From: Oxalobacteraceae bacterium
GTDB lineage: Bacteria; Pseudomonadota; Gammaproteobacteria; Burkholderiales; Burkholderiaceae_D
NCBI GenBank assembly: GCA_947448025.1
Contig: CANFLV010000007.1
Span: forward strand, 82,627 to 146,626
DNA length: 64,000 bases
Direction: 5' to 3'
In this document: positions 47,438-60,749 of the stretch, piece by piece
Numbering within the stretch: position 1 is the first letter of the stretch
Layout of the letters: each line of letters starts with the position of its first letter
The notes under the pieces: model-generated
The model's input: the letters and a program-made list of their open reading frames with translations, nothing else
Told to the model about the DNA's origin: nothing
The model's database searches: none
Made by a program: the position numbers and the translations under genes

Positions 47438-48481
47438 TTAACGCGATTTGCGCAAGGTTGCAGCACACTCCCGGATCAGTGCCGGCCCGCGATAAATCAA
47501 GCCGCTGTAGAGCTGTACCAGGGACGCCCCGGCATCGATCTTGGCTTGGGCATCGTCGCCCGAGAGGATGCCGCCTACACCAATGATGGGCAGCGCGTCG
47601 CCGAGCTCGCGCTTGAGCGCGCGGATGACGATGTTGGACGCGGCGAACACCGGCGCGCCCGACAGGCCGCCGGCTTCCTCTGCATGTGCCAAACCGCTTA
47701 CCGCTTCGCGCGAGATCGTCGTATTGGTCGCGATCACGCCATCGATTTTATGTCGCAGCAAAGCGCCAGCGACGTTGCGTACCTGATCGATATCGAGGTC
47801 GGGTGCAATCTTCAGGGCGATCGGCACATACCGTTTATGCTGGTCTGCCAGGCGCTGCTGCGCATCTTTCAGTGCGGCCAGCAGGGCGTCGAGTTCGGAG
47901 GCGTCTTGCAGCTGGCGTAAATTCTTGGTGTTGGGCGAAGAAATATTGACAGTCACGTAGCTGGCGTAGGGGTAGACCTTCGCCAGGCAATGCAGGTAAT
48001 CGTCAGCGGCGCGTTCAATTGGCGTATCGGCGTTCTTGCCGATGTTCAGCCCGAGTACGCCTTGCTTCTCCTGATAAAAGCGTGAGGCTTCAACGTTCGC
48101 CACGAAGGTTTCGACGCCGCCATTATTGAAGCCCATGCGATTGATGATCGCCTGCGCTGCTGGCAGACGAAACATGCGCGGTTTCGGATTGCCCGGCTGC
48201 GCGCGCGGCGTAACAGTGCCGATCTCAATCGAGCCAAAGCCGAGCGCGGCCAGGCCATCGATATAGGCGCCATCCTTGTCCAGACCGGCGGCGAGGCCGA
48301 CTGGGTTCGGAAAGCGGATGCCCATGACGGTGCGCGGGTCTTCGGCCGGGCGCGACAGGATCTTCGTCAGGCCGAGCCGGGCGGATTTTTGCAGGGCGGG
48401 TAGCGCCAGATTATGGGCTTTTTCGGCGTCCATCGAGAACAGCAGCGGACGCGCCAGTGCGTAAAGAAATTTATCGATCAT
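47438..48481 (-). CDS. pyrD: Dihydroorotate dehydrogenase, class 2 (quinone)
   Basis: 347 residues. Membrane-attached FMN enzyme of pyrimidine synthesis. N-terminal membrane-associating helices ([27 protein letters not shown]); FMN-site motifs [22 protein letters not shown] and ATNTTISRE; class 2 catalytic Ser region [15 protein letters not shown]. Last of a minus-strand run with nudix, aat and bpt. Confidence 0.96.
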   Translation of the reverse strand: MIDKFLYALARPLLFSMDAEKAHNLALPALQKSARLGLTKILSRPAEDPRTVMGIRFPNPVGLAAGLDKDGAYIDGLAALGFGSIEIGTVTPRAQPGNPKPRMFRLPAAQAIINRMGFNNGGVETFVANVEASRFYQEKQGVLGLNIGKNADTPIERAADDYLHCLAKVYPYASYVTVNISSPNTKNLRQLQDASELDALLAALKDAQQRLADQHKRYVPIALKIAPDLDIDQVRNVAGALLRHKIDGVIATNTTISREAVSGLAHAEEAGGLSGAPVFAASNIVIRALKRELGDALPIIGVGGILSGDDAQAKIDAGASLVQLYSGLIYRGPALIRECAATLRKSR

Positions 48482-48602
48482 CGGGGGTGCTTAAAAAAGG
48501 AGACTCAGCACCTCGGCAGAACTCTCGAGGCACAAAAGGCCGGTCGTTAACATTACGCTGCGCACGACGGCGTCGGCGCGGCATGATTTTACCGTGCCGG
48601 CT

Positions 48603-49331
48603 TCAATCCGGGAGGATTTCCCATTGTTCGTTACGCAATGCTTCGATCGGGCGGAAATTGATTTTATAGGCCATCTTGGCGCTCTCGGCGATCCAGTATC
48701 CCAGATAGATGTAGGGCATGTCGAGTTGACGCGCCTCGTTGATTTGCCACATGACGTTGTAAGTGCCGAAGGACGCGCCGGCAATATCCGGATCGTAAAA
48801 CGTGTACACCGATGACAGGCCATCGTCGAGCACATCGATGATGCTGACCATGCGCAGTGCATTGTCGGGCGCGCGAAACTCGACCAGCCGGGTATTGACC
48901 TTGCTTTGCAGGAGAAATTGCGCATATTGGTCGCGGCTGTCCTGATCCATGCCACCACCTGCATGACGCGTGGATTGATAGCGCAGATACAGCTCGTAAT
49001 GCTCGGCGACGTAAGTCAGCTTGGTCACGCACACGACGAGGTCACTGTGCTTCTGCCAGGCGCGCCGTTGACTGCGTGTGGGGGCAAACTCGGCCGTGCG
49101 AACGCGCACCGGCGTGCACGCCTGACAGCCATCGCAGTAAGGCCGGTAGGTAAAGATGCCGCTACGGCGAAAGCCTTTTCTGACCAGTCCGGAATAGACA
49201 TCGGCATTGATCAGATGCGAGGGTGTGGCGACTTGCGAGCGCGCCTGGCGTTCGTCAATATAGCTGCAAGGGTAGGGCGCCGTTGCATAGTACTGCAGCG
49301 TCGATAGCGGAAGATCTTTAAGCAGGGTCAT
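48603..49331 (-). CDS. bpt: Aspartate/glutamate leucyltransferase (Bpt)
   Basis: 242 residues. Adds Leu from Leu-tRNA to N-terminal Asp/Glu, making a ClpS-readable N-degron. Clear ATE/Bpt family: the N-terminal Cys-rich site [14 protein letters not shown] and [13 protein letters not shown], and GNAT-like C-terminus ([41 protein letters not shown]). Bacterial enzymes in this group use Leu, not Arg; specificity is inferred from being proteobacterial. AGGA 6 nt before ATG 49331 fixes the start (the track's TTG is 7 residues earlier). Confidence 0.9.
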   Translation of the reverse strand: MTLLKDLPLSTLQYYATAPYPCSYIDERQARSQVATPSHLINADVYSGLVRKGFRRSGIFTYRPYCDGCQACTPVRVRTAEFAPTRSQRRAWQKHSDLVVCVTKLTYVAEHYELYLRYQSTRHAGGGMDQDSRDQYAQFLLQSKVNTRLVEFRAPDNALRMVSIIDVLDDGLSSVYTFYDPDIAGASFGTYNVMWQINEARQLDMPYIYLGYWIAESAKMAYKINFRPIEALRNEQWEILPD

Positions 49332-49409
49332 GCGCGTCCTGAACGGAATCAAGCTTCATGGTGTTAATTTACACGTGTAGCGGCGCCTTGCCGCGGTCTT
49401 TTTTGAAAA

Positions 49410-50135
49410 TCATGCAAATATTTCCAGCACTTTCCATTCACGAATTTGCGCCGCTGTTGTCGCCAATGCGAGATGGTCGATAAATGCGCTGCGCGTGATC
49501 GGCGCCGCGCCCAAGGATGCCAGATGGCCGGTCTCTTGCTGGCAATCGATCATGCGTACGCCATGGTGTCGCAGGAAGTGAACCAGATACGCCAGCGCGA
49601 TCTTGGAGGCGTCGGTGACTCGCGCAAACATCGATTCACCATAAAACATCTGGCCGATGCACACGCCATAAGCGCCACCGACGAGCTCGCCGTCGAGCCA
49701 GACTTCGCAAGAGTGCGCATAACCCTGACGATACAAGCCGCTGTAGCCAGCAATAATGTCGTCGGAGATCCACGTGCCGGCGCCATCCCGACGCGGCGCA
49801 GCGCAGGCGCGCATGACTGCTTCAAACGCCGTGTCGAAGCGCACAGTCCAGCGGCCATCGTCGCGCATGCTGCGCTCGACCTTCTTGAGGGTTTTCTTGA
49901 GGCTGGCGGAGATGACGAAGCGGTCGGTACACAGCACCATGCGCGGATCGGTGCTCCACCATAAAATTGGCTGCCCTTCGGAGAACCACGGGAAGATGCC
50001 CAAGCGATAAGCCTGCAGCAAACGTGCCGGTGACAAGTCGGCACCTGCTGCCAGTAAGCCCGCAGCACCTTGGGCTTCCGTTAATGCCTGCGACACGTCG
50101 GGAAAGGGCGTGTCGCTGTCTAGCCAGCGTATCAA
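49410..50135 (-). CDS. aat: Leucyl/phenylalanyl-tRNA-protein transferase
   Basis: 241 residues. Adds Leu/Phe to N-terminal Arg/Lys. Motifs [33 protein letters not shown] and [47 protein letters not shown]. Start is TTG (50135). Next to bpt, so both N-end rule transferases are together. Confidence 0.95.
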   Translation of the reverse strand: MIRWLDSDTPFPDVSQALTEAQGAAGLLAAGADLSPARLLQAYRLGIFPWFSEGQPILWWSTDPRMVLCTDRFVISASLKKTLKKVERSMRDDGRWTVRFDTAFEAVMRACAAPRRDGAGTWISDDIIAGYSGLYRQGYAHSCEVWLDGELVGGAYGVCIGQMFYGESMFARVTDASKIALAYLVHFLRHHGVRMIDCQQETGHLASLGAAPITRSAFIDHLALATTAAQIREWKVLEIFA

Positions 50136-50156
50136 GGTGGACTCACTGGTGAAGGT

Positions 50157-50729
50157 TTATGCGCTGGTGCGCATGGGCTTATGTATATCGTGCGCATGGA
50201 AACCGAAGCTGCCGCCCTCGCGGGTCTTCGCCAGGTCGGCGAAAAAATATTTCAACGTATGGCTCACGGTCGGAAAGGCGATGTCATCCCAGGGGATTTC
50301 TGCTTCGCTGAACATTTTTACTTCCAGGCTTTCAATGCCGGCCGCATAGTCGAGGTCCAGCAGCGTTGCACGATAAAACATATGCACCTGATGAACATGC
50401 GGAACGTTGAGCATGGAGAACAGGCCATGTAATTCGATTTTCGCGCCGGCTTCTTCTTCCGTTTCGCGTATTGCTGCATCGCTGGTGGTCTCATTGTTCT
50501 CCATGAAGCCAGCCGGCAGCGTCCAGTACCCGTGGCGCGGCTCGATGGCGCGCTTGCACAGCAGGATGCGGGTCTCGCCATCACCCTGCCAGACGGGGAT
50601 TGCACCGATCACCATTTTCGGATTCTGGTAATGGATCACGCCACAGTTTGCGCACACAAAACGCTCGCGCGTGTCGTCCTGCGGTATCAGTATCGAGATC
50701 GGGTGCGCACATTCGGAACAAAATTTCAT
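50157..50729 (-). CDS. NUDIX hydrolase with zinc ribbon
   Basis: 190 residues. N-terminal zinc ribbon (MKFCSECAHPIS, then FVCANCGVIHYQNPK: two CxxC), then Nudix box GFMENNETTSDAAIRETEEEAGA. The architecture matches NudC/YjaD-like or ADP-ribose type hydrolases, substrate not decidable. Start at ATG 50729 by the zinc ribbon; track version is 27 residues longer. First gene of the minus run (aat 21 nt later). Confidence 0.88.
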   Translation of the reverse strand: MKFCSECAHPISILIPQDDTRERFVCANCGVIHYQNPKMVIGAIPVWQGDGETRILLCKRAIEPRHGYWTLPAGFMENNETTSDAAIRETEEEAGAKIELHGLFSMLNVPHVHQVHMFYRATLLDLDYAAGIESLEVKMFSEAEIPWDDIAFPTVSHTLKYFFADLAKTREGGSFGFHAHDIHKPMRTSA

Positions 50730-50859
50730 AGAGGACAAAATAAATAGTGAAGGGGCACACACGGAAGCCATGCCAATGCGGCACTGGCTTTGCGGGTATC
50801 GATGCGACAAGAAAAGAGTGTATCACTGCAGGCGTTTTCATGAAGTCTCATGAAGTCGT

Positions 50860-50888
50860 TTGCACTATGTGGGGATACCATGTATATT
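50860..50888 (+). promoter_or_regulatory. Promoter of tRNA-fMet
   Basis: TTGCAC, 17-nt spacer, TATATT, about 12 nt before the tRNA 5' end. Confidence 0.6.
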
Positions 50889-50900
50889 CTGGCCTTCAGA

Positions 50901-50977
<77 letters not shown>

Positions 50978-51135
50978 AGTCTTATAGCATTAATCCAGCC
51001 CAACAATACCTCCTCTAAACGGGCACCGGAGCGCTGCATCAACGGGTTCTTTAACCGAATGGCATCTCAGGATGCTTGTCGTTGAATACTATTTCTACAA
51101 ATACGTTTATTTGAATCACGCCCTACAAGACGCAC

Positions 51136-52011
51136 ATGAATACTGCTGAGGCGAAAAAGATCCTCGAGACCGCGCTTTTATGCGCACACGAACCCTTATC
51201 GATCAGCGAACTGAAAAAACTGTTCGTTGATGATCGCGGCGGTGGTGAAGACGTCGGTGCCGATACAATCCGGCAAATGCTCGGCGAACTTCGCCTCGAT
51301 TGGGCGGACAAAGGCATTGAGGTCGTGAGTTTGTCGACCGGCTGGCGTTTTCAGAGCCGCCCCGAAATGAAAATGTACCTCGAACGCCTGAATCCGGAGA
51401 AACCGCCGAAGTATTCGCGGGCGACGCTGGAAACACTGGCGATCATCGCCTACCGGCAGCCGGTCACGCGTGGTGATATCGAAGAAATTCGTGGCGTGAC
51501 AGTGAACTCGCAAACGATCAAGATGCTCGAAGAGCGCGGCTGGATCGAAAGCATCGGCCAGCGTGACGTGCCGGGGCGGCCGAGCCTGTTTGCAACGACG
51601 AAGCAATTTCTCGACGACCTCGGACTGACAGCGCTGGACCAGTTACCGCCCTTGCAGCAAGTCGTCAAAGAAAATATGCCGCCAGGCGCACTGCTTGAAA
51701 TGGAGGCGCTTGAGGCGGAGATGGCAGCCAACCTTGATCAGGTCTCGATTGATTTTTCCGGGGCGCCAGCCACGGATGAAGATGTCGCGGATGCACAAGC
51801 GCAGCTGGCAGTTCCCGAGCATGACCTGGATGCCGCACACAGCGCATTCGCAGTACCGGCCGACAATCTGGGCAGTGACATGGTGATGAATGAGATTCAT
51901 GCCGGCCAGTCCAGTGATACAAACATTGTCGCCTTTAACCCTGAGCCAGTGGCCTTACCCGAAGCTGATGTGCCAGGTGAAGAGTCTAACCAAGAACCGA
52001 ATAATGACTGA
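51136..52011 (+). CDS. scpB: Segregation/condensation protein B
   Basis: 291 residues. Winged-helix kleisin partner of the SMC-ScpA complex. Core: [51 protein letters not shown] and [35 protein letters not shown]. The C-terminal ~100 residues beyond the wHTH are acidic and low-complexity. No scpA nearby. Its stop overlaps the rluB start by 8 nt. Confidence 0.94.
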   Translation: MNTAEAKKILETALLCAHEPLSISELKKLFVDDRGGGEDVGADTIRQMLGELRLDWADKGIEVVSLSTGWRFQSRPEMKMYLERLNPEKPPKYSRATLETLAIIAYRQPVTRGDIEEIRGVTVNSQTIKMLEERGWIESIGQRDVPGRPSLFATTKQFLDDLGLTALDQLPPLQQVVKENMPPGALLEMEALEAEMAANLDQVSIDFSGAPATDEDVADAQAQLAVPEHDLDAAHSAFAVPADNLGSDMVMNEIHAGQSSDTNIVAFNPEPVALPEADVPGEESNQEPNND

Positions 52012-53896
52012 ATCCAATCGTAACGAACCGTCGGATATCGCGCCCCCAGGCGTCACCGGTGATGCGCCCAAAGCGCCCAAGCGCGCCCCCCGCGCGAAAA
52101 AGCCTGCGGCTGCTGTCGTTGATATGACGGCAGCGACGGCTGCGACCACAGTTTCGGCTGCCGAGGAGGCGCCTGCGCCGAAGCGCGTAACTAAGCCGCG
52201 CGTGGCAAAACCGCGTGTAGCCAAGGCAGACAAGGCTGCTGCCGATGGCGTCGCTGTAGTCGATGCGCCAGCCGCTGTCGCAGTCGACGCGAATGCCACA
52301 GCGGCCGCCGCTGAAGCGCCTGCTGCCGAAGCCAAGCCCGCCAAGCGTGGTGTGCGTGGTCCGCGATCCTTGCGTCGTGCGCGTACTTCCCCGCGTCCGG
52401 TGGAGTCAGATAAAGTTGAAGGCGCCATTGCGCTTGCCGATGCTGGTGCTGCACAGCCTGTCGCCGGTGACACGCCTTCCGCGCCGCGCCAGGAGCGTGG
52501 TCCGCGGCCTGAAGGTCAGCGTAATACGCGTCCTGGTCAAGAGCGATCCGCTCAGGGTCGGCCGGAGCAAAAGCGCGGTAAGCCAAATAACTCGGGCAAG
52601 CCCGCTGCCGGACGTGGTCCTGCGCGTGCCGGCACGGCAGATGATGCGTTTTCGTTTGTGACCTCCGACGAGTTTGATAAATTGGCGAATGCTGACGAAG
52701 CCGGCGCGAATGGTCGCCGTCAGCCTGAAAAGAATGTCCGTCGCGATTTGACCGCTGACGACGATGCGCCGAAATTGCACAAAGTCTTGGCGGAAGTCGG
52801 CCTGGGCTCGCGTCGCGACATGGAGGACCTGATTATTTCCGGTCGCGTGTCCGTCAATGGTGAGCCGGCCCATATTGGCCAGCGCATTCTCGACACCGAT
52901 GTGGTGCGTATCAACGGCAAGATCATTCAGCGCCGCGTGAGCAAACGCCCGCCACGGGTCTTGGTCTATCATAAGCCTGCCGGTGAAATCGTCAGTACTG
53001 ACGATCCTGAAGGCCGTCCATCCGTGTTCGAGCGTTTGCCGAACATGAAGGCTGGCAAATGGCTGGCCGTTGGCCGACTCGACTTCAATACGGAAGGCTT
53101 GCTGCTGTTTACAACCTCCGGTGATTTGGCAAACCGGCTCATGCATCCACGCTATGGCATCGATCGTGAATATGCCGTACGGACTTTGGGTGAGCTCGAA
53201 GAAGGCATGCGCCAGAAATTACTTGCTGGCGTAGAGCTCGAAGACGGCCTGGCGCAATTTTCGAAAATTGCCGACGGTGGTGGCGAAGGTATCAATAAAT
53301 GGTATCGCGTCGTGATCGGTGAAGGCCGCAATCGCGAAGTGCGCCGCATGTTTGAAGCGGTCGGTCTGACGGTGTCGCGCCTGATTCGTACGCGTTACGG
53401 TGCCTTGACCTTGCCGCGTGGCCTCAAGCGTGGTCGCTGGGAAGAAATGGACGAGCATGCCGTGCGGGACTTGCTGAGCATGAACGGTCTGGACAAACCG
53501 GAGCCGCGTGAAGGTGGCAAAGGCCGTGGCGATCGCCAAGGCGGTCCGGAGCGTGGCAATAGTATTTATGACAAGCCTCCACGTAGCGGTCCGGTTCGCG
53601 GCAATGGCCAAGGACAAGAGCAGGGGCGTGGTCAGCCGCGGGGTAATTCGCAGGGCCAAGCTCAGGGCCAGGGCCAGTCGCGCAGTCGCCAGCCAGATCC
53701 GATGCAAACCGCGCTCGGCTATCCGGGCATGGGGCAGCCACGCCGTAATCCGGGTGCGGGTCGCGGTGGTCCTGGCGGGACTGGACGTAGCGGTCAGGGC
53801 GGTCAGGGTGGTTATGGCGGCGGTCAAGGCGGCAATGGAAACGGCAATGGCAATGGCGGCGGTGGCCAGGGAATGCCAAGGCGACGTCCGCGTTAA
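52004..53896 (+). CDS. rluB: 23S rRNA pseudouridine synthase RluB with long flexible ends
   Basis: 630 residues, about twice E. coli RluB. Residues ~1-255 are Ala/Lys/Pro-rich ([29 protein letters not shown]); the S4 domain follows ([20 protein letters not shown], ~265-310), then the synthase core [18 protein letters not shown] with catalytic Asp. From ~515 to the end lies a low-complexity RGQ/GGQ tail ([34 protein letters not shown]). Makes pseudouridine 2605 in relatives. The start ATG 52004 overlaps scpB. Confidence 0.9.
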   Translation: MTESNRNEPSDIAPPGVTGDAPKAPKRAPRAKKPAAAVVDMTAATAATTVSAAEEAPAPKRVTKPRVAKPRVAKADKAAADGVAVVDAPAAVAVDANATAAAAEAPAAEAKPAKRGVRGPRSLRRARTSPRPVESDKVEGAIALADAGAAQPVAGDTPSAPRQERGPRPEGQRNTRPGQERSAQGRPEQKRGKPNNSGKPAAGRGPARAGTADDAFSFVTSDEFDKLANADEAGANGRRQPEKNVRRDLTADDDAPKLHKVLAEVGLGSRRDMEDLIISGRVSVNGEPAHIGQRILDTDVVRINGKIIQRRVSKRPPRVLVYHKPAGEIVSTDDPEGRPSVFERLPNMKAGKWLAVGRLDFNTEGLLLFTTSGDLANRLMHPRYGIDREYAVRTLGELEEGMRQKLLAGVELEDGLAQFSKIADGGGEGINKWYRVVIGEGRNREVRRMFEAVGLTVSRLIRTRYGALTLPRGLKRGRWEEMDEHAVRDLLSMNGLDKPEPREGGKGRGDRQGGPERGNSIYDKPPRSGPVRGNGQGQEQGRGQPRGNSQGQAQGQGQSRSRQPDPMQTALGYPGMGQPRRNPGAGRGGPGGTGRSGQGGQGGYGGGQGGNGNGNGNGGGGQGMPRRRPR

Positions 53897-53963
53897 GCCA
53901 GTATCACTATTGTTGGCAAAGTTATCAAACGCCGGTCGCTGATCCGGCGTCGAAACTGCGTGA

Positions 53964-53992
53964 TTGCGGCGCTTGAGGTAATCGTTTATACT
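53964..53992 (+). promoter_or_regulatory. Promoter ahead of rimP-nusA-infB
   Basis: TTGCGG, 17-nt spacer, TATACT; start near 54000 gives a ~150-nt leader to the rimP GTG. Confidence 0.65.
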
Positions 53993-54064
53993 TTCGCAGT
54001 TAACGAATAATGCAGCTAGCAGAATTTCCACAAGAAATCAGCAGCTTGCGTGAATAATAAGAAG

Positions 54065-54089
54065 ATGGGCAGATGCCCATTTTTTTTTT
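54065..54089 (+). terminator. Intrinsic terminator in the rimP leader (attenuator candidate)
   Basis: ATGGGC-agat-GCCCAT followed by ten T. It lies between the predicted promoter and rimP, so most transcripts would have to read through it. Confidence 0.75.
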
Positions 54090-54150
54090 GTTAAACAGTT
54101 TGCTGCATTGCTTTTGGGCTTTGCAGGCGGGTTGAATTTCGGAGAGATGC

Positions 54151-56195
<2,045 letters not shown>

Positions 56196-56249
56196 ATGTC
56201 GTGAAGCAGACGCTTCATGATCATCGTGCCACATAGAAAAGAGGACTGA

Positions 56250-59066
56250 ATGGCGAGTAACAACGTAGCCCAATTTGCTACCGAACTGAAGATGCCAGCC
56301 GATTTGCTGCTGCAGCAACTGAGCGCTGCCGGCGTTGTCAAGGGTTCGTCGGAAGACGTGCTGTCGAAGGAAGACAAGGACAAGCTCCTTGAGCATCTGC
56401 GCCGTTCGCACGGCACCGTGCCGGACAGCGAAAAGAAGAAAATTACGCTGACGCGCAAGGAAACGACTGAGATCAAGCAAGCCGACGCCAGTGGCAAGTC
56501 GCGCACGATTCAGGTCGAAGTGCGCAAGAAGCGCACCTTTGTCAAGCGCGATGAACCGGTCGCTGAAGTCGTCGCCGAACCTGTCGTCGTCGCGGCTCCC
56601 GTGATTGATGAAGCCGAAGTTGAGCGCCGTGCCGAAGAAGCACGTCGCCAGGCTGAACTGATTGCGCGTCAGGAGGCAGACTTGCGCGCCAAGCAAGAGC
56701 ATCTGGCACAGCTGGAAGCGGAAAAGGAAGCGCAAGCCAAAGCCATGCTGAAAGCTGAAAACGACGCCAAGAAAGCGGCTGCGGTCGTCGCCCCCGTAGA
56801 GGTCAAGAAAGAAGCCCCTGCACCAGACGATGAGCCCAAGCGTCTCGCAGCGGAAGAAGCCAAGAAAAAAGCAGCGGACGCCGCCAAGGAAGTCGCCAGA
56901 GAAGCGGTCGAAAAAGCCGCTGCGACAGAGCGCGCCCGTAAAGTCGTCGCTGACGAAGTCGCGCAGATCAAGGCGATGATGAATGCGCCGCGCAAGGTCA
57001 TCAAGGCGCCAGAGCCTGCGCCAGTGGTGGCCAAGCCCGCTGAAGGTACGCTGCACAAGCCGGCCGATAAAAAGTCAGGTGAGAAAAAAGACGACAAGAA
57101 GCCGGCCGTCGTGGTCGACAAGAAATCGATCAAGTCTGCCAATGTCTCCTCGACATGGCAGGATGACGCGAAAAAACGTGGTGCCGGCATCAAGACGCGC
57201 GGACCATCGGGTCCTGCGGGACGTGATGGCTGGCGTGGTGGTCCGAAGGGCCGCCGCAATGCGCATGGCGATGACCGTGAAACGAATTTCCAGGCGCCGA
57301 CTGAAGCCGTCGTCAAAGACGTGCACGTGCCGGAAACGATTACCGTCGCCGAATTGGCACACAAGATGTCTGTCAAGGCATCAGAAGTCATCAAGCATTT
57401 GATGAAGCTCGGCCAGATGGTCACCATTAACCAGGTACTGGATCAGGAAACAGCCATGATCCTGGTCGAGGAAATGGGCCACACCGCGCATGCGGCCAAG
57501 CTCGATGATCCGGAAGCCTTGCTTGAAGACGGCGCCGATCATGCTGACGTCGAATCCGTGCACCGTGCGCCTGTGGTCACTGTCATGGGTCACGTTGATC
57601 ATGGTAAGACTTCGCTGCTCGATTACATCCGCCGTGCCAAAGTCGCCTCCGGTGAAGCCGGTGGCATTACCCAGCACATTGGTGCTTACCACGTGCAAAC
57701 GCCACGTGGCATCGTCACTTTCCTTGATACGCCAGGTCACGAAGCGTTTACCGCGATGCGTGCCCGTGGCGCCAAGGCGACCGATATCGTTATTCTGGTC
57801 GTTGCAGCTGACGACGGCGTGATGCCGCAAACGCGTGAGGCGATCGCCCATGCGAAAGCAGCTGGCGTGCCGCTCGTAGTCGCTATTAACAAAATTGACA
57901 AACCAGGAGCCAATCTGGATCGCGTCAAGCAAGAACTCGTCGCTGAACAAGTTCTGCCTGAAGAGTATGGTGGCGAATCGCCATTCGTGTCGGTGTCAGC
58001 CAAGACCGGCCAAGGCATTGATGATCTGCTCGAGCAAGTTTTGCTGCAAGCCGAAGTATTGGAACTGAAAGCACCGGTCGACACGCCAGCGCGTGGTCTG
58101 GTGATTGAAGCGCGTCTCGATAAAGGTCGCGGTCCGGTCGCAACGATCCTGGTGCAAACCGGTACGCTGAAGCGCGGTGACGTCGTCCTGGCAGGTTCAT
58201 CGTATGGTCGCGTTCGTGCGATGCTCGATGAGAATGGCAAATCGATTACCGAAGCGGGTCCATCGATTCCTGTAGAAATTCAGGGTTTGACCGATGTGCC
58301 AGCGGCTGGTGAAGAAATGACCGTCATGACTGACGAGCGCAAGGCGCGTGAAATCGCCCTGTTCCGTCAAGGTAAATTCCGTGACGTGAAACTGGCCAAG
58401 CAACAAGCCGCGAAACTCGAGAACATGTTCGAGCAAATGGCCGAAGGCGAAGTGAAGAACCTGCCACTGATCGTCAAGACCGATGTCCAGGGTTCGCAAG
58501 AAGCCTTGGTTCAGTCACTGCAAAAACTGTCGACTTCCGAAGTGCGCGTGCAGATCGTGCATGCCGCCGTGGGTGGCATCAGCGAGTCCGACGTCAATCT
58601 GGCGCTGGCATCGAAAGCGGTCATCATCGGATTCAACACCCGTGCCGATGCAATGGCGCGCAAGCTGGCCGAAGGCAATGGCATCGATATTCGTTACTAC
58701 AACATCATTTACGATGCGGTCGACGAAATCAAAGCCGCCTTGTCCGGCATGCTCTCGCCAGAGAAGCGCGAGCAGGCATTGGGTATGGTCGAAATCCGCC
58801 AGGTCATCACGGTCAGCAAAGTCGGCTCGATCGCCGGCTGTCTGGTGCTCGAGGGTCTGGTCAAGCGTGGCTCCTCTGTGCGTCTGCTGCGCGACAATGT
58901 CGTCGTGTGGACCGGCGAGCTGGAGTCGCTCAAACGCTTCAAGGATGACGTCAAGGAAGTCCGTGCCGGCTTCGAGTGCGGTCTGTCACTGAAGAATTTC
59001 AATGACATTCAGATCGGTGATCAGCTCGAGATTTTCGAAGTTCAGGAAGTCGCGCGGTCGCTGTAA
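56250..59066 (+). CDS. infB: Translation initiation factor IF-2
   Basis: 938 residues. IF2_N at the start ([21 protein letters not shown]), then a long charged Ala/Lys/Glu-rich linker to ~350, second IF2_N ([24 protein letters not shown]), G-domain G1 [12 protein letters not shown] (~446), G3 [16 protein letters not shown]4 [11 protein letters not shown], and domains II-IV to the end. Delivers fMet-tRNA to the 30S subunit. The initiator tRNA is ~5 kb upstream. Confidence 0.97.
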   Translation: MASNNVAQFATELKMPADLLLQQLSAAGVVKGSSEDVLSKEDKDKLLEHLRRSHGTVPDSEKKKITLTRKETTEIKQADASGKSRTIQVEVRKKRTFVKRDEPVAEVVAEPVVVAAPVIDEAEVERRAEEARRQAELIARQEADLRAKQEHLAQLEAEKEAQAKAMLKAENDAKKAAAVVAPVEVKKEAPAPDDEPKRLAAEEAKKKAADAAKEVAREAVEKAAATERARKVVADEVAQIKAMMNAPRKVIKAPEPAPVVAKPAEGTLHKPADKKSGEKKDDKKPAVVVDKKSIKSANVSSTWQDDAKKRGAGIKTRGPSGPAGRDGWRGGPKGRRNAHGDDRETNFQAPTEAVVKDVHVPETITVAELAHKMSVKASEVIKHLMKLGQMVTINQVLDQETAMILVEEMGHTAHAAKLDDPEALLEDGADHADVESVHRAPVVTVMGHVDHGKTSLLDYIRRAKVASGEAGGITQHIGAYHVQTPRGIVTFLDTPGHEAFTAMRARGAKATDIVILVVAADDGVMPQTREAIAHAKAAGVPLVVAINKIDKPGANLDRVKQELVAEQVLPEEYGGESPFVSVSAKTGQGIDDLLEQVLLQAEVLELKAPVDTPARGLVIEARLDKGRGPVATILVQTGTLKRGDVVLAGSSYGRVRAMLDENGKSITEAGPSIPVEIQGLTDVPAAGEEMTVMTDERKAREIALFRQGKFRDVKLAKQQAAKLENMFEQMAEGEVKNLPLIVKTDVQGSQEALVQSLQKLSTSEVRVQIVHAAVGGISESDVNLALASKAVIIGFNTRADAMARKLAEGNGIDIRYYNIIYDAVDEIKAALSGMLSPEKREQALGMVEIRQVITVSKVGSIAGCLVLEGLVKRGSSVRLLRDNVVVWTGELESLKRFKDDVKEVRAGFECGLSLKNFNDIQIGDQLEIFEVQEVARSL

Positions 59067-59286
59067 TAGAAAGCGGGATGGGGTACGGCGTATATGCGCC
59101 GGCCCCTAACGCTGTATTTTTAGTGTCCCGGGCTGCCGCTTTAATGCGCAGCCCCTCCTAGTTGCTCAAGTGATGTGCTTTTTGAGCCTCACTATCTTTG
59201 GTTCGCTTCTAGTCAGTTGGGGACAGAGTAGCTAGTCGCGCTGCGGCGCCTCACAAACTCAGTCCCTCAATAATAGAAATTGAATC

Positions 59287-59673
59287 ATGGCCAAACACAG
59301 TAAATCCATCCCCGGACGCGGTCTTCGCGTCGCTGACCAGATCCAGCGCGATCTGTCTGAAATCATCGCCTTCGAGTTGAAAGACCCGCGCGTAGGCATG
59401 GTCACGATTACCGAAGTGCAGATCACGGCGGACTACGCGCATGCGAAAGTCTTCTTCACTCTGCTGAGCGACAAAAAGGACGTGATTGAAAATACGATCA
59501 ATGGCTTGAACGCGGCCTCCGGTTACCTGCGTGGCCAGCTCGGCCGGCGCCTGACGATCCATGCAACGCCCATGCTGCATTTCGTGCACGATACGTCGAC
59601 TGCGCGCGGCATCAATATGTCGCGCCTGATTGATGAGGCCAATGCCAGCCGCGCCAAGGATGCGGAAGACTGA
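59287..59673 (+). CDS. rbfA: Ribosome-binding factor A
   Basis: 128 residues, KH-like. 16S processing and cold adaptation. Motifs [49 protein letters not shown] and [12 protein letters not shown]. The gap 59067-59286 upstream has a GC hairpin (59130-59155) without a T-run, and no gene. truB follows after 12 nt. Confidence 0.95.
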   Translation: MAKHSKSIPGRGLRVADQIQRDLSEIIAFELKDPRVGMVTITEVQITADYAHAKVFFTLLSDKKDVIENTINGLNAASGYLRGQLGRRLTIHATPMLHFVHDTSTARGINMSRLIDEANASRAKDAED

Positions 59674-59685
59674 GTCTTCGACTTT

Positions 59686-60615
59686 ATGGCGACCCATTTC
59701 CCCAAACGCGTACGCGTGCCCGTCAATGGCGTGCTGCTGCTTGATAAAGCGGCCGGCCATTCCAGTAATGATGTGCTGATCAAGGCCAAACGTCTGCTGA
59801 ACGCGATGAAGGCGGGCCATACCGGCACGCTCGATCCGTTTGCCACTGGCCTCTTGCCACTGTGTTTTGGTGAAGCGACGAAGTTCGCACAAGACTTGCT
59901 CGAAGCCGACAAGACCTACGAGACCGTCGTGCATCTCGGTCAAGTCACTACCACTGGTGACACCGAAGGCGAGATCACCGCGACAGCGGGAGTGAGCGTC
60001 ACGCGCGAACAGGTCGAAGCCGTCCTCGCGCAATTTCGCGGACCTATCCTGCAGGTGCCACCGATGTATTCGGCGCTCAAACGCGATGGCAAACCCTTGT
60101 ACGAATATGCGCGCGCCGGTGTTACGCTGGAGCGTGAAGCCCGCGCGGTGACGATACATACCTTGGAATTGCTCGAGCTCACGTCACCGTTGTTGACCCT
60201 GCGCGTGAAGTGCAGCAAAGGGACTTACATCCGCGTGCTCGGTGAAGAAATCGGCGCAGCCCTCGGCTGTGGCGGACATTTACAAGCCTTGCGGCGCACG
60301 GTAGTCGGCAGTCTTACGCTCGATGGCGCAGTCACGCTTGAAGGTCTCGCTGAAGTCGAAGAGTCACAGCGCGCGGCTACCCTGGCGCCGGTCGATGCAC
60401 TGCTGTCTACCTTTCCCGAGCTGCGTTTGAACGATGACTTCGCACAGCGTTTTCTGCACGGCCAACGTCTGGCGCTGGCCAAGGAAATGCCGGTCTTGCC
60501 GCAGGCTGGACGTGTACGGGTCTATCGCGATACCGACAATGTCTTGCTCGGCACGGCGCAGCTGGCCGAGTACGGCGTGCTGGCGCCGGAGCGACTCGTA
60601 TCCACCAGTATTTGA
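59686..60615 (+). CDS. truB: tRNA pseudouridine-55 synthase
   Basis: 309 residues. Makes psi55 in the T-loop of tRNAs. Active-site region GHTGTLDPFATGLLPLCFGEATKF with catalytic Asp; RGPILQVPPMYSALKRDGKPLYEYAR; LLTLRVKCSKGTYIRVLGEEIG. Last gene of the nusA-infB operon here; rpsO/pnp do not follow. Confidence 0.95.
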   Translation: MATHFPKRVRVPVNGVLLLDKAAGHSSNDVLIKAKRLLNAMKAGHTGTLDPFATGLLPLCFGEATKFAQDLLEADKTYETVVHLGQVTTTGDTEGEITATAGVSVTREQVEAVLAQFRGPILQVPPMYSALKRDGKPLYEYARAGVTLEREARAVTIHTLELLELTSPLLTLRVKCSKGTYIRVLGEEIGAALGCGGHLQALRRTVVGSLTLDGAVTLEGLAEVEESQRAATLAPVDALLSTFPELRLNDDFAQRFLHGQRLALAKEMPVLPQAGRVRVYRDTDNVLLGTAQLAEYGVLAPERLVSTSI

Positions 60616-60707
60616 GTGCCTGTGGCGCAAACCACGCAGCGCCTCTCACCCATAGGTGCAACTCTTTGAAATTCAAGCATTTTTAAGCGAATTCGTGCGT
60701 CGCAACA

Positions 60708-60716
60708 TGCTATAAT
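60708..60716 (+). promoter_or_regulatory. Extended -10 promoter of typA
   Basis: TGCTATAAT, leader of about 27 nt before the typA ATG. Confidence 0.65.
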
Positions 60717-60749
60717 TCGCCCCTTTCTGAAATCCCACTGAAGTCCATC

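Noticed and set aside
59130-59155. Terminator after infB
   Set aside because: Hairpin GGGCTGC...GCAGCCC has no T-run; rbfA/truB are probably transcribed through it.
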